64,000 bases of DNA from Hymenobacter polaris (GTDB taxonomy: Bacteria; Bacteroidota; Bacteroidia; Cytophagales; Hymenobacteraceae), in the NCBI RefSeq assembly GCF_012927305.1, contig NZ_JABBGH010000001.1, positions 992,001 through 1,056,000 on the forward strand, in the 5' to 3' direction. The notes beneath the pieces were generated by a model. The model was not told where the DNA came from, searched no databases, and saw only the letters and a program-made list of their open reading frames with translations. Made by a program: the position numbers and the translations under genes. Shown here piece after piece: positions 24,331 through 33,437 of the stretch. Position 1 is the first letter of the stretch, and each line of letters starts with the position of its first letter.

Positions 24331-25008
24331 ATGAAACTACTACTTGTCGAAGACGAAGCCGCCCTGCGCAGAACGGTAGTAGAAGCTCTACGCCAAAATG
24401 GCTACGTGGTGGAGGTGGCGGTCAATTTTACGCAGGCCTACGAGAAAATTAAGCTTTACCGCTACGACTGCGTGCTGGTTGATTTGACGCTGCCCGACGG
24501 CGATGGCCTCGACCTGGTGCGGGCGCTTAAGTCCGATGGCTCGCCCGCCGGGGTGCTGGTGCTCACCGCCCGCGACGGGCTCGACGACCGCATCAAAGGC
24601 CTTGACCTGGGGGCCGACGACTATCTGGTGAAGCCGTTTCACCTCTCGGAACTGAATGCCCGGCTGCGAGCCATAATCCGGCGGCGGCAATTTCAGGGCC
24701 AGCACCACATCGTATTCCGTGACCTGCTGGTTTGGCCCGAACAAAATGAGGTAACCGTGCGCGGCGAGCCCTTGGCCTTGACGCGTAAGGAATATGATTT
24801 ATTACTGTATTTACTAGCCAATCCGGGCCGGGTGCTCACCAAGGAGGCCATCGCGGAGCACTTATGCGGCGACCAGATTGACGCGGCCGACTCGCTGGAC
24901 TTTATTTACACGCACCTCAAAAACCTGCGCAAAAAACTCCAGGAGCACGGCGCCGACAATTACATCCGCACGCTCTACGGGGTAGGCTATAAACTCAGCC
25001 TGGAGTAA
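24331..25008 (+). CDS. OmpR-family response regulator, 225 aa
   Basis: Receiver domain with E7/D8, phospho-acceptor D51 (VLVDLTLPDGDG) and the switch Lys in DDYLVKPFHLSEL. The C-terminal winged-helix domain (about 130-225) has EPLALTRKEYDLLLYLLANP and the recognition segment DFIYTHLKNLRKKL, ending YGVGYKLSLE. It acts as a transcription factor phosphorylated by the kinase encoded 12 bp downstream. The ATG at 24331 fits the family N-terminus MKLLLVEDE. There is no CCTAGG palindrome in this region, in line with acquisition from elsewhere, though the pair itself looks ordinary. Confidence 0.95.
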   Translation: MKLLLVEDEAALRRTVVEALRQNGYVVEVAVNFTQAYEKIKLYRYDCVLVDLTLPDGDGLDLVRALKSDGSPAGVLVLTARDGLDDRIKGLDLGADDYLVKPFHLSELNARLRAIIRRRQFQGQHHIVFRDLLVWPEQNEVTVRGEPLALTRKEYDLLLYLLANPGRVLTKEAIAEHLCGDQIDAADSLDFIYTHLKNLRKKLQEHGADNYIRTLYGVGYKLSLE

Positions 25009-25020
25009 GTCCGCCCCCTT

Positions 25021-26295
25021 ATGAAACTACTCACCGCCACTACCCGCTACTATGTGCCGCTGGTGGCCGGCTTGTTTGCGCTGGCCAGCGGCCTGCTGCT
25101 GCTGCGCCTGAACTGGGCCCTGCGCCACGAGGCCGACGAGCAGCTTTACAGCGAGCAACTCTACGTGCAGCGCCTGGTAATGCGTGAGCAGCGCCTGCCA
25201 CCCACTTTATTCGCCTATCAGCTTAGCCGCAGTACACACCCCCGACCCACGGGCTTCAGTGATACGCTGCTGCTCGACTCAGTGGAGCACGAGCTGGTAC
25301 CCCACCGCCAGCTCACGTTTCAACTGCCGCTCGCAGCCGCCGGCCAATCGACCGAGTGGATTACTATCCGTAAGTCGTTGGTGGAAACTCACGACCTGCT
25401 GCGCGTGGTGGTGGGCGTGATGCTCGGAGCCTTGGTTGTGCTACTAGTCGGCGTAGTGGTCCTCAACCACTGGCTGGCCCGGCGGCTGTGGGGCCCCTTT
25501 CAGCACACGCTGGCCCGGCTGCGAGAGTATGACTTGCAAAAACACCAGCCGTTAAGTCTACCGGCCCCACCCATCACGGAATTCGCGGAGCTAAACCAGG
25601 CCCTCAACCAGCTGAGTGAGCGCCTGGTGGCCGACTACGAGAGCCTCCGCGAGTTTACGGAAAACGCTTCCCATGAAACGCAGACGCCACTGGCCATCAT
25701 GCAGGCCAAGGTAGAGCAGCTATTGCAAACCCCCACCCTGACGGAAGACGAAAGGACGCTGACCCTGCTGGGAGAATTACACCAGGCTACCCGGCGGCTT
25801 TCGCGTTTGCACCAGTCCCTCACGCTGCTTACCAGGCTTGAAAATCACCAATTCGCACCGGCTCAAGCCGTGCCGCTGCCCCTCGACCAACTACTGCGTG
25901 ACCGCCTGGCCATGCTCGAACCCCTGCTGGAAGCCCGTAGCCTGCACGTCACGCTGCACATTGCCGACAACCTGCCCGCCCGCACCATGCACCCCGGCCT
26001 AGCCGACTCCCTACTGCACAACCTCCTGCAGAACGCCATCAAGCATAATCAGCCAGGCGGCACCCTGGCCGTATCACTCGATAAGTCGGCGTTCGAAGTG
26101 AGCAACACCGGCCCGGCCGTTACCGGCGACCCCATGCGGTTTTTTGAGCGATTCCGCAAGCACAACGCGGCTTCCGACTCGTCGGGGCTAGGGCTGAGTA
26201 TCGTGCAGCATATCTGCGCCTACTACGGCTTTCGGGTGCGTTATGAGTATGTGGCCGGGTCGAGCTGGCACACGCTACGGGTTGAGTTTACCTAG
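25021..26295 (+). CDS. Sensor histidine kinase, 424 aa
   Basis: Membrane kinase partner of the OmpR-type regulator. TM1 is near residues 10-30 (YYVPLVAGLFALASGLLLLR), a periplasmic region of ~95 residues follows, and TM2 is near 125-150 (VVVGVMLGALVVLLVGVVVL). The HisKA box ENASHETQTPLAIMQ contains the phospho-His; note ETQ where ELR is most common. The HATPase domain has LLHNLLQNAIKHNQ (N box) and SSGLGLSIVQHICAYYG (G2 box), while the G1 region FEVSNTGPAV carries SNTG. A short gap of 12 bp to the regulator gene indicates an operon. The signal is unknown. Confidence 0.93.
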   Translation: MKLLTATTRYYVPLVAGLFALASGLLLLRLNWALRHEADEQLYSEQLYVQRLVMREQRLPPTLFAYQLSRSTHPRPTGFSDTLLLDSVEHELVPHRQLTFQLPLAAAGQSTEWITIRKSLVETHDLLRVVVGVMLGALVVLLVGVVVLNHWLARRLWGPFQHTLARLREYDLQKHQPLSLPAPPITEFAELNQALNQLSERLVADYESLREFTENASHETQTPLAIMQAKVEQLLQTPTLTEDERTLTLLGELHQATRRLSRLHQSLTLLTRLENHQFAPAQAVPLPLDQLLRDRLAMLEPLLEARSLHVTLHIADNLPARTMHPGLADSLLHNLLQNAIKHNQPGGTLAVSLDKSAFEVSNTGPAVTGDPMRFFERFRKHNAASDSSGLGLSIVQHICAYYGFRVRYEYVAGSSWHTLRVEFT

Positions 26296-26400
26296 TTGTT
26301 TCAGCGCCCCCGGACAGTGGTTGTGACCGTGGTGCATAGACAACTCCTGGGTGGATTGAACACGCACAGCTTCGCAGCAGCCGAGACCGCCTTGCCAGCG

Positions 26401-26447
26401 AAACCTGCCCGCGCTCGGCTGCCAGCTGAGCGCGGGCAGGTTTTTTT
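26401..26447 (+). terminator. Strong rho-independent terminator
   Basis: A perfect 16-bp stem (26401-26416 AAACCTGCCCGCGCTC with 26428-26443), an 11-base loop and a T run. It lies about 105 bp after the stop of the histidine kinase and ends the two-component operon. The A-tract on the other side might give weak function in the opposite direction. Confidence 0.9.
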
Positions 26448-26584
26448 CGCGGCAAAACGTCGCTGACGCCGAACAGGGTCCTAAAGCCAGAATATATTCA
26501 GAATCAGAGGGTAGTCTCGCGCTTTAATCAGTAACTCCCACTGGGTCTTTCCTAGCTGAGCAAGCACCAGCCCCTCCTTTTACC

Positions 26585-27325
26585 ATGAGTTTCCCCCCGC
26601 TCCCTATTCTGCTGCGATTAGCCCGCCGTCACCGTCTGCTTGGGCTATTGCTGACCGTCATCGTGGGGTCCTGGGGTTTATTTTTGGAAGTAGCCCACGA
26701 GCTACGCGAAGACCGTCGGCAACCCGACCACGGCTTTCCTTTCGACCGGCCCATCCTCAATTACTTGCACCAGCACGAAGGCGGTACCCGCTGCGCCTTG
26801 GCGGACCAGCTCAGTGCGCTGCCACGCGCCCAGCGCCGCCAGGGCGTATACGCCCTGGCGGCGCTGGGCGCGTGGCAGCTGCTGCGCCGTCGGCGCTACC
26901 GGGAGTTACTCTTCGCGGTGGGCGCGGTGGGCGGCACGGTGGCCTTCAACCTGCTGGCCAAGTATCATTTTGAGCGCCTACGGCCTGATTTTTACCACCA
27001 GATATGCCGCGAAACCGTTCAGCAGCTCCCCGACCCTAGTTTTCCTAGCGGCCACACCATGGCCTCGGTGGCGCTGGCCAGCACGGTGGGCATTCTGTGC
27101 TGGGCCACGCGCTGGCGCTGGGTAGCTTGGGGCGCCGGGTCGTTGTTTGCGCTGGGGGTGTCGTGGTCACGCCTGTACCTGGCGGCGCACTACCCGTCTG
27201 ACGTGCTGGCGGGCTGGTTCGCGACCGGGGCCTGGGTTGGGACGCTGTACCTGGCATCGTCGCGCTACCTTACGGAGTTGGGCCGGCTCCTGCAGCGCGT
27301 GCGAGGCGCGGGCCCACGCGAGTAA
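26585..27325 (+). CDS. PAP2-superfamily membrane phosphatase, 246 aa
   Basis: An integral membrane protein of the type 2 phosphatidic acid phosphatase family. The three catalytic motifs are KYHFERLRP (motif 1, K-x6-RP), PSFPSGHTM (motif 2, PSGH) and SRLYLAAHYPSDVLAGW (motif 3, SR-x5-H-x3-D). Six membrane segments are plausible; N-terminal PFDRPILNYLHQHEGG is the usual lumenal opening. It removes phosphate from lipid phosphates or undecaprenyl diphosphate; which substrate is not evident. It starts at ATG 26585. A second, sequence-distinct PAP2 protein occurs at 37349-38185. Confidence 0.9.
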   Translation: MSFPPLPILLRLARRHRLLGLLLTVIVGSWGLFLEVAHELREDRRQPDHGFPFDRPILNYLHQHEGGTRCALADQLSALPRAQRRQGVYALAALGAWQLLRRRRYRELLFAVGAVGGTVAFNLLAKYHFERLRPDFYHQICRETVQQLPDPSFPSGHTMASVALASTVGILCWATRWRWVAWGAGSLFALGVSWSRLYLAAHYPSDVLAGWFATGAWVGTLYLASSRYLTELGRLLQRVRGAGPRE

Positions 27326-27486
27326 GGCAGGCGCGGGCAACTCGAAGGCCGGTTGTATCGCTCGTCCTCCCCACCGGCCCGCCGGTAAGCCCCTTCGCCG
27401 ACTGGGCTGTAATAGTAGAATGACTGATTACTGTACTTAACCTGCGAATGGTGGTTTTCGCGTGACCTGCACCAGGCTAACCGAAA

Positions 27487-27517
27487 CGGGCTGCAACCAG
27501 CCAGCGGTCGCAGCCCG
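27487..27517 (-). terminator. Candidate terminator for the RND operon
   Basis: Inverted repeat CGGGCTGCAACC (27487-27498) and GGTCGCAGCCCG (27506-27517) forms a 12-bp stem with one mismatch or G-U pair, 7-base loop, about 45 bp past the RND stop. The minus-strand tail has only three T's, so strength is uncertain. Confidence 0.45.
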
Positions 27518-27562
27518 ATTTAGTGGGTATTTGCCAGGGGAAAGCGTCAGGATGCTACTGCA

Positions 27563-30500
27563 TTAAATAGCCGTGCCAGGGTCAATAGCAACCGTTTCCA
27601 CCGCTTCCGGCTTGCTGACGTGGTGATAAATCAGGCGCATGCCAGTGGGCAAAACGAAGAGCAGCATGGGCAGGGCTACCACGAAGCCGCCGATAACGGC
27701 TACGGCTAGCGGCTGCTGCATCTGCGCCCCTAGGCCGATGCCGAGGGCTAGAGGCGAGAGGGCCAGGATGGCCCCGATAGCCGTCATCAGCTTGGGGCGG
27801 ATGCGCAGGGCGATGGCGTAGCGGATGGCCGTGTCCACGTCGCCGGTTTCGCGGAGCGACTCGTAGAACTGATGTACCGTGAAGATGGCGTTCTCGGCAA
27901 TAATGCCCACGACCATGATGATGCCCGTGTAGCTGCTCACGTTCAAGGGGATACCCGCCAAAAAGAGCCCTAGCAAGCAGCCGGTAATGCCCATGACGGA
28001 AATGAAGAGTACCAGCAGGGAAATCAGCCACTCGCGGAACAGAAATAGCAGCACCGCGAATACCAAGAGGCTGGCCGTGAGCAGAATCAGCTCCAACTCG
28101 CGGAACGAGGCCTGCTGCTCGGCGTAGGCCCCGCCGTACACGATGCTGTAGCCGGGCGGCAGCGTCACCTGCCGGCTCACCCGCTGGCGAATGTCCTGGA
28201 TGGCCGTGCCCAAGTCGAGGCCGTTGAGGCGGGCTGTAACCAGGGCCACCGACTTCAAGTCCTCGCGGCGCAGCTCCACGTTGCCCGGCTCGACGATAAT
28301 GGTGGCGAAGAACGTGAGCGGGCGCACCGTGCCGTTGGGCAGGGCGATAACCTGACGCTCCAGCTGCGCCAGCGAGTTGTGGGTGAAATCGACGTAGCGC
28401 AGCAGCACCTGGCGCAGCTGCTCGCCGTCCTGCACCTGGCCCACCTGCGCGCCTCCTAGGGAGGCCGACTGCGCGGGCGAGATGCTGGCCTGCGGCCCGC
28501 TGCTGTTGCTCAGCACCTGGCCGCCCACCAGGTCGCCGAGCTGGGTTTGGAAGTCCACGGGCGTGAGGCCGTAGCGGGCCAGCTTGGCGATGTCGGGCCG
28601 GAACACGATGCTCGGGCCGGAAGGGATGAGGCCGTTGTTGACGTCGGCCACGCCGTTGACCTTCTCCAGTACCTGCCCCACCTGGTTGGAGAGCTTTTCC
28701 AGCGTGGGCTGGTCGTCGCCGAAAATTTTAATTTCGATGGGTTTGGCGCTGCTCATAAGGTCGCCCAGCAGGTCGGAGATGCGCTGGCCAAAGTCCACGG
28801 TCAGGGCCGGCTGGCTGGCCTCGATGCGCTGGCGCAGCTGGTCGATGACCTCGGGCGTGGTCAGCTTATGGTCGCGCTTGAGCTGGATGAGGTAGTCGCC
28901 GTACTCCGGCGGGCGGGTGTCGAAGGCCAGGCCGATGCCGGTGCGGCGCGAGTAGCTCTGAATTTCGGGGTGTTTGGTGATAATCTCACGCTCCACCTGG
29001 CGCAGCACGCGGTCGGTTTCTACCTGGCTGGTGCCGGGTGGCATGTGGTAGTCGAGCACGATGCTGCCCTCGTCGAGGTCGGGCAAAAAGCCGGTTTCGA
29101 GGCGGCCCGCCACCAGGTACGCGCCCACCCCTAGGCCCACCACCAGCACCAGGGCCAGCAGCGGCCGGGCAAATAAGTTGGTGAGCCAGCTCAGCTTGGC
29201 GGCCTGCTCCTGCGCCGCGTTGTGGGCGTGGGCATTTTTGCCCGCCCGGTAGCCGATAAACAGGTGCAGTACCGGCAGCAGCAGCCACGTCACCAAAAAA
29301 GAGCAGACCATGGTAATCTGCATGGTGTCAGATAATTCCTTGAAGAAGCTGCCCGCCAGCCCGCTCATCAACCGGAAGGGGAAGTGGATGACGATGGTGC
29401 TCAGCGAGGAAGCCACCATGGCCGGAAACAGCCCCGCGATGGCCCCGCGCACCACCTGGATGTTGCTGTGGGCGGGGTTTTCCTCGTGCTGCCGGTATAT
29501 CTGCTCGATGATGACGATGGCGTCGTCGATAATCAGGCCTACCGAGGCCGCAATGGCCCCGAGCGACATGATATCCAAGGTGATGCCGAACAAATAGAGC
29601 ACCAGCAGGGTGAAGCAAACCGTGACCGGAATAGTGAGCAACACCGCCAGGCTGGCCCGCCACGAGCGCAGGAAGACAATCATCACCAGGATGGCCAGCG
29701 CCAGTCCCTCCACGATGCTATGAATCACGCTGTCGATGCTGTCGGCCACGAACACCGACTGGTCATAGTAGGGCTTGAGCGTCATGCCGGGGGGCAACAG
29801 CTTGCGCAGCTCGGCCGCCTTGGCGTGGGCGTTAGCCGCGAAGGTGGCCAGGTCCACGCCCTGCTGCTTCACGAGGTCAATCAGCACCGCGGCGTGGCCG
29901 TTGGCGTTGATAAGCACGAACTCCTGCTGTTCCTGAATATCCACCGTCGCCACGTCGCGCACCCGTACTACCCGGCCCGAGTCGGCGCGCACCACCACCT
30001 GCTTCAACTCATCCAGCGACCCTAGGCGGGTATCGGTGAGGGTGAGGTAGAGGCGGCGGAAGCTGCCCAAATTGCCGGCCGACTGCACGAAGTTGGTGGT
30101 GGCAAACGCGGCTTGCAGCTGGGCTGGGGTGAGGCGCTGCCCGGCCAGCTTGGCCGGGTCGGGCGTGACGACAAACTCCTTGGCCTTGCCGCCGCGCACG
30201 ATGACGTTGGAGGCGCCCGGCACCTGCGAGAAAATGGGGCGGGCCAGCAAATTGCCCGCGTCGCGCAGGGCGATGGGCGAGCGCGAATTGCTTTCCAGCG
30301 AGTAGCCCAGCACCGGAAACAGCGACTGGTTCATGGCCTCGGTGGCGATGGTCACGCCCGGCGGCAGCAGCCCCTTTATCTCGTTCACGCGGCTTTCGAG
30401 CTGCGCCTTGGTGGCGTACACGTCTACGTTCCAGCTGAGGAATACTTGAATCACGCACGAGCCGCGGCTGGTGCTGCTTTTGACCACCGTCACGCCCTTC

Positions 30501-30796
30501 ACCCGCTTCACGGCCGCTTCCAGGGGCTTGGTCACGGTTATCATCATGCGGTCGATGGGCTGCTGCCCGGCGTCGGCGATGAGCGTGATTTTGGGAAAAG
30601 TGACTTCGGGAAACAGCGCCGTCTGCATCTGCGAGTAGGCGAAGAGGCCCACGGCCAGCAGCAGCAGCCCCAGCAGTACGATGGGCTTGCGCAGGGTGTA
30701 TAAATAAGAGCTGTCGGCTGGGTCGGCGGGGGGCGGCGGCGCGGGCTGACGCGAAGCCAGCGGCGCGGGCGGAGTCTGGGTCGTTGGCTCGCTCAT
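27563..30796 (-). CDS. Efflux RND transporter permease subunit, 1077 aa
   Basis: An inner-membrane RND pump of full length. TM1 follows the cytoplasmic Pro-rich N-terminus (KPIVLLGLLLLAVGLFAYSQ). TM4 holds GLIIDDAIVIIEQIYRQ with the paired Asp residues of the proton relay. Two large periplasmic loops (about residues 45-335 and 570-870) flank 12 membrane segments. ENAIFTVHQFYESLRETGD and IRPKLMTAIGAILALSPLAL mark the second half. It would export drugs, solvents or metals using the proton gradient with the adaptor and TolC partners encoded upstream. The start overlaps the adaptor's stop by 4 bp (ATGA). Substrate cannot be told; the sequence is nearer to hydrophobe exporters than CzcA by overall look. 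Confidence 0.93.
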   Translation of the reverse strand: MSEPTTQTPPAPLASRQPAPPPPADPADSSYLYTLRKPIVLLGLLLLAVGLFAYSQMQTALFPEVTFPKITLIADAGQQPIDRMMITVTKPLEAAVKRVKGVTVVKSSTSRGSCVIQVFLSWNVDVYATKAQLESRVNEIKGLLPPGVTIATEAMNQSLFPVLGYSLESNSRSPIALRDAGNLLARPIFSQVPGASNVIVRGGKAKEFVVTPDPAKLAGQRLTPAQLQAAFATTNFVQSAGNLGSFRRLYLTLTDTRLGSLDELKQVVVRADSGRVVRVRDVATVDIQEQQEFVLINANGHAAVLIDLVKQQGVDLATFAANAHAKAAELRKLLPPGMTLKPYYDQSVFVADSIDSVIHSIVEGLALAILVMIVFLRSWRASLAVLLTIPVTVCFTLLVLYLFGITLDIMSLGAIAASVGLIIDDAIVIIEQIYRQHEENPAHSNIQVVRGAIAGLFPAMVASSLSTIVIHFPFRLMSGLAGSFFKELSDTMQITMVCSFLVTWLLLPVLHLFIGYRAGKNAHAHNAAQEQAAKLSWLTNLFARPLLALVLVVGLGVGAYLVAGRLETGFLPDLDEGSIVLDYHMPPGTSQVETDRVLRQVEREIITKHPEIQSYSRRTGIGLAFDTRPPEYGDYLIQLKRDHKLTTPEVIDQLRQRIEASQPALTVDFGQRISDLLGDLMSSAKPIEIKIFGDDQPTLEKLSNQVGQVLEKVNGVADVNNGLIPSGPSIVFRPDIAKLARYGLTPVDFQTQLGDLVGGQVLSNSSGPQASISPAQSASLGGAQVGQVQDGEQLRQVLLRYVDFTHNSLAQLERQVIALPNGTVRPLTFFATIIVEPGNVELRREDLKSVALVTARLNGLDLGTAIQDIRQRVSRQVTLPPGYSIVYGGAYAEQQASFRELELILLTASLLVFAVLLFLFREWLISLLVLFISVMGITGCLLGLFLAGIPLNVSSYTGIIMVVGIIAENAIFTVHQFYESLRETGDVDTAIRYAIALRIRPKLMTAIGAILALSPLALGIGLGAQMQQPLAVAVIGGFVVALPMLLFVLPTGMRLIYHHVSKPEAVETVAIDPGTAI

Positions 30797-31716
30797 TTTA
30801 CCACCTTTACTTTCGCCGTGTCAGCCAGCCCGTAGTTGCCCGCGCTCAAAATGCGGTCGTGGGGGCCGAACACGGGGGTTTTAATTTCAATCTCGTCGGG
30901 CTTCTGCACCCCCAGGGTCACGGGCACCTTCACGGCCGTCGAGTCATTCACCAGTTTCATCACCCAAAAGCTGTGCAGCGTCTCATCGGAGAGGACGCAG
31001 CCGGCAGGCAGCACCTGCGCGTTGGGCTGCCGCGTTTGCGTGAGGCGCACCTGCACGATGAGGTTTTCCGGGATTACCCCCTGGGGGTTAATTGGACGGA
31101 CCAGGTAGATTTCCGATTGGCCGGGGCTGACGCTGGCCAGGGGCGACTCTACTCGTCCTTGCAGGCGGGTGCTGTCGGGCAACACAATCGTACACAACGG
31201 GTTGCCCTGCGCTATTTGATTGTACTCGTAAGGCAGGTTGAGCTGGAACACGAGCTGGCTGCTCTCGGCCACCGTGGCCAGCGGCGAGCCTTCGAGCAGA
31301 TAGTCGCCCGACTGCTGGATGTTGAGCACGCTCACGATGCCCGGCGAGGGGGCCGTCACCGACACCAGCCCGAAGCCCTTGAGCGAGGGGTCGATGCGGG
31401 TGATAGAATTACCGAGCGCCCGCCGCTCCTTGGTTTCGAGCGTAAAGAGCACCTGACCGGCCGTCACCCTATCGCCGAGCCGCACGTTCACGCCCGTGAT
31501 GTAGCCCGCCACCGGGGCGGTCACGGCGCTCTTGCGCGGGTAGGTCGAGGTGGCCGGGAAGGTGCGGTACTGCGTCAGGCTCTGCGTGGCGGGCTGCACC
31601 ACCTGCACCTGGGCGCGGGGCGCCGGCGCGGCCGCCTCGTCGGCCGGGGCCGCCCCGTGGCAGGCAGCAAGCAACCCTAGGAAAGGCGCAGTAGCAAGCA
31701 ATTGGGAAAAGCGCAT
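30793..31716 (-). CDS. Efflux RND periplasmic adaptor (membrane fusion) lipoprotein, 307 aa
   Basis: Begins MRFSQLLATAPFLGLLAACH with a lipobox LLAAC, so the mature protein is lipid-anchored in the inner membrane facing the periplasm. Residues about 65-110 (VTAPVAGYITGVNVRLGDRV) and 120-160 (VTAPSPGIVSVLNIQQSGDY) are the two halves of the lipoyl/barrel-sandwich domain; the alpha-hairpin between is very short. C-terminal residues form the beta-barrel and membrane-proximal domains. It joins the RND pump to the TolC channel. The ATG at 31716 gives the lipoprotein signal, leaving a 35-bp gap after the TolC gene stop; an earlier start would overlap that stop. Confidence 0.9.
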   Translation of the reverse strand: MRFSQLLATAPFLGLLAACHGAAPADEAAAPAPRAQVQVVQPATQSLTQYRTFPATSTYPRKSAVTAPVAGYITGVNVRLGDRVTAGQVLFTLETKERRALGNSITRIDPSLKGFGLVSVTAPSPGIVSVLNIQQSGDYLLEGSPLATVAESSQLVFQLNLPYEYNQIAQGNPLCTIVLPDSTRLQGRVESPLASVSPGQSEIYLVRPINPQGVIPENLIVQVRLTQTRQPNAQVLPAGCVLSDETLHSFWVMKLVNDSTAVKVPVTLGVQKPDEIEIKTPVFGPHDRILSAGNYGLADTAKVKVVK

Positions 31717-31751
31717 GGGGAAGGTCGTTCGGGTTGGCACGGGGCGGCGGG

Positions 31752-33101
31752 CTACCACGTCCAGTAGTTGTAGGCGTTGATGAGCAGCAGGCGGCTGTTC
31801 TCCAGCAGCACCAGGTCGCGGGCGGCGGTGGCGTAGTTCTTAAGCACCTGCACGTAGAACACGATGGAGAGCTGCCCGGCAATACTTTCGCGCTTGTAGG
31901 AGTCGAGGACCTGGCGGTAGTTGGCAATCTGGGCCTGGGCCAGCCGGCGGCGTTCTTCCACCTGGCGCAGCTCGTAGAGCAGGCGCTGCTGGCGCACGGG
32001 ATTGACGGTGGCGAAGTTTTGCTGGTAGGCGCGGGTGGTTTTGGTCAGCACCCTGGTGCGGTCGCGGCTGAGCTGGCGCTGGTGCCCGTCAAACAGGTAC
32101 ACGCTGAATTGCAGGCCCGCGCTCACCCCGAAGCGGCGCGGAATGTCGCGGTAGTCCACCGCCTCCAGCCCGCCGTTGGCAAAGCCGTTGACCAGCGGCT
32201 GGTAGCGCGTCTCGAATACCCGTTGGTTGGCCGCGTACACCAGGCTATCGAGCCGGTAGCGCTGCGTGAAGCCCGACAGGCTCGGCAGTACTCCCGGCTG
32301 CTTCAGCGGCAAATAGGGGGCGGCCAGCTGCACCTCCGTCGTGTCGCCGATACCGCAGAGCACGTTCAAATCCAACAGGTCGCGGTGATAAGCCGTGCGG
32401 TAGGTATTGAGAAACATCTGCTGGGTTTCCACCTCGATTTGCAGCAGCAGGTAGTCCGACTGCTTGAGCAAGCTGGCCGCCACCAGCTTCTGCACCAGCA
32501 GGCGCTGCCGCCCCAGGATGCCGAGCAACTCGCGCACGTAGGTCAGCTGGTCGAGGTCCTGGCGGCAGAGGATGTACTGGTCACCCACCAGCTTTTCCAG
32601 GTCGTGCAGCGAGAGCTGCGCGAGGTTCTGCTGGCTCAGGGCCAGGCTCTGGGCCTGGGCGGCGTAGGCCTGGTAGCGCTTCTGATTGAAGAGCGGCTGT
32701 GTGAGTTGCGCGTAGCCCTGGTAAAGCGAGCCGTTGCTCAGGGCCACGTCGTAGCCCTGATAGTTGGCGGTGCTGCCGTCGGCCGCGTAGCTCAGGCGGG
32801 TGCGCCCCCCGTCGGTGCTGAGCACCGGTACGGCCGTGTAGTTGCCCACCAGCGTGCCGGTGGCCTTGGTGTAAAAGGCCCGCAGGCGCTCGGTTTCGAG
32901 CTGGCCCGCCCGCCCCTGGTTGCGCGCGTCGGCGCTGAGTGGGCTGTTCTGACGGGCCTGAGTGAGGTAGTAGGTTAGGTCGCGGGTAGCGGCGGCAGGC
33001 GGCGTCTGCGCCCGGCCGGGTAGCCATAGGAGCATGCTGCCAGCCAGCGCCAGCCAAATAAGCAAGGTAGGAGGCAGCGCAACAGGCAATACTAAGCGCA
33101 T
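31752..33101 (-). CDS. TolC family outer membrane protein, 449 aa
   Basis: A signal sequence (MRLVLPVALPPTLLIWLALA ... WLPGRAQ) is followed by the alternating helices and short strands of TolC-type channels, such as LTYYLTQARQNSPLSADARN and QARQNSP opening, YAAQAQSLALSQQNLAQLSL, and LYELRQVEERRRLAQAQIAN. No ATP or catalytic motif is expected. It forms the outer-membrane exit duct of the RND complex and is the first gene of the operon, followed by the adaptor and the pump. It is somewhat divergent, ending INAYNYWTW with an aromatic C-terminus as in many outer membrane proteins. Confidence 0.88.
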   Translation of the reverse strand: MRLVLPVALPPTLLIWLALAGSMLLWLPGRAQTPPAAATRDLTYYLTQARQNSPLSADARNQGRAGQLETERLRAFYTKATGTLVGNYTAVPVLSTDGGRTRLSYAADGSTANYQGYDVALSNGSLYQGYAQLTQPLFNQKRYQAYAAQAQSLALSQQNLAQLSLHDLEKLVGDQYILCRQDLDQLTYVRELLGILGRQRLLVQKLVAASLLKQSDYLLLQIEVETQQMFLNTYRTAYHRDLLDLNVLCGIGDTTEVQLAAPYLPLKQPGVLPSLSGFTQRYRLDSLVYAANQRVFETRYQPLVNGFANGGLEAVDYRDIPRRFGVSAGLQFSVYLFDGHQRQLSRDRTRVLTKTTRAYQQNFATVNPVRQQRLLYELRQVEERRRLAQAQIANYRQVLDSYKRESIAGQLSIVFYVQVLKNYATAARDLVLLENSRLLLINAYNYWTW

Positions 33102-33121
33102 AGCACTAGGAAAAGAGGTAG

Positions 33122-33334
33122 CTAGGATGAAAGCTTATCGAGGGCCAGGCAAACTGGGCAGCGCACCCGGGTATCGGCCACGCGCGTCGGTTCGTAGGGC
33201 CGCCAGTGGCCGCTGGCGCGCACGCGCTGGCCCTCGGGACAGTCGCTATTGTCGTGGTAGGGAGCGCGGGGTGGCCGGGTGGCTGGGGGAGTAGCCGCCG
33301 TTGGCGGGTCGTAATAGAAGGGGGCTATTCTCAT
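33122..33334 (-). CDS. Small Cys-containing protein, 70 aa (paralog of 40729-40959)
   Basis: Family not recognised. The sequence contains PYHDNSDCPEGQRVRASGHW followed by a C-x-x-C (RVRCPVCLAL). The protein at 40729-40959 shares the same skeleton: YHD-x3-CP-x-G-x2-V-x2-SG-x-W ... RC-x2-C-x2-L. Three Cys plus the His in YHD could form a small zinc knuckle, by inference. There is no signal peptide or membrane segment. It starts at ATG 33334 and lies 20 bp upstream of the TolC gene on the same strand, so it may be the leader gene of the RND operon. The paralog is the main evidence that it is a true gene. Confidence 0.6.
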   Translation of the reverse strand: MRIAPFYYDPPTAATPPATRPPRAPYHDNSDCPEGQRVRASGHWRPYEPTRVADTRVRCPVCLALDKLSS

Positions 33335-33437
33335 CGGAAACCGGCGCGTCCGGCGCCTTACCGGACGGCAAGCTATCCGCCAATTCTGTGCATATTCTGG
33401 CGTTATTCAGGCGGGCCTGCTTTTCAGACTGGCTGGG

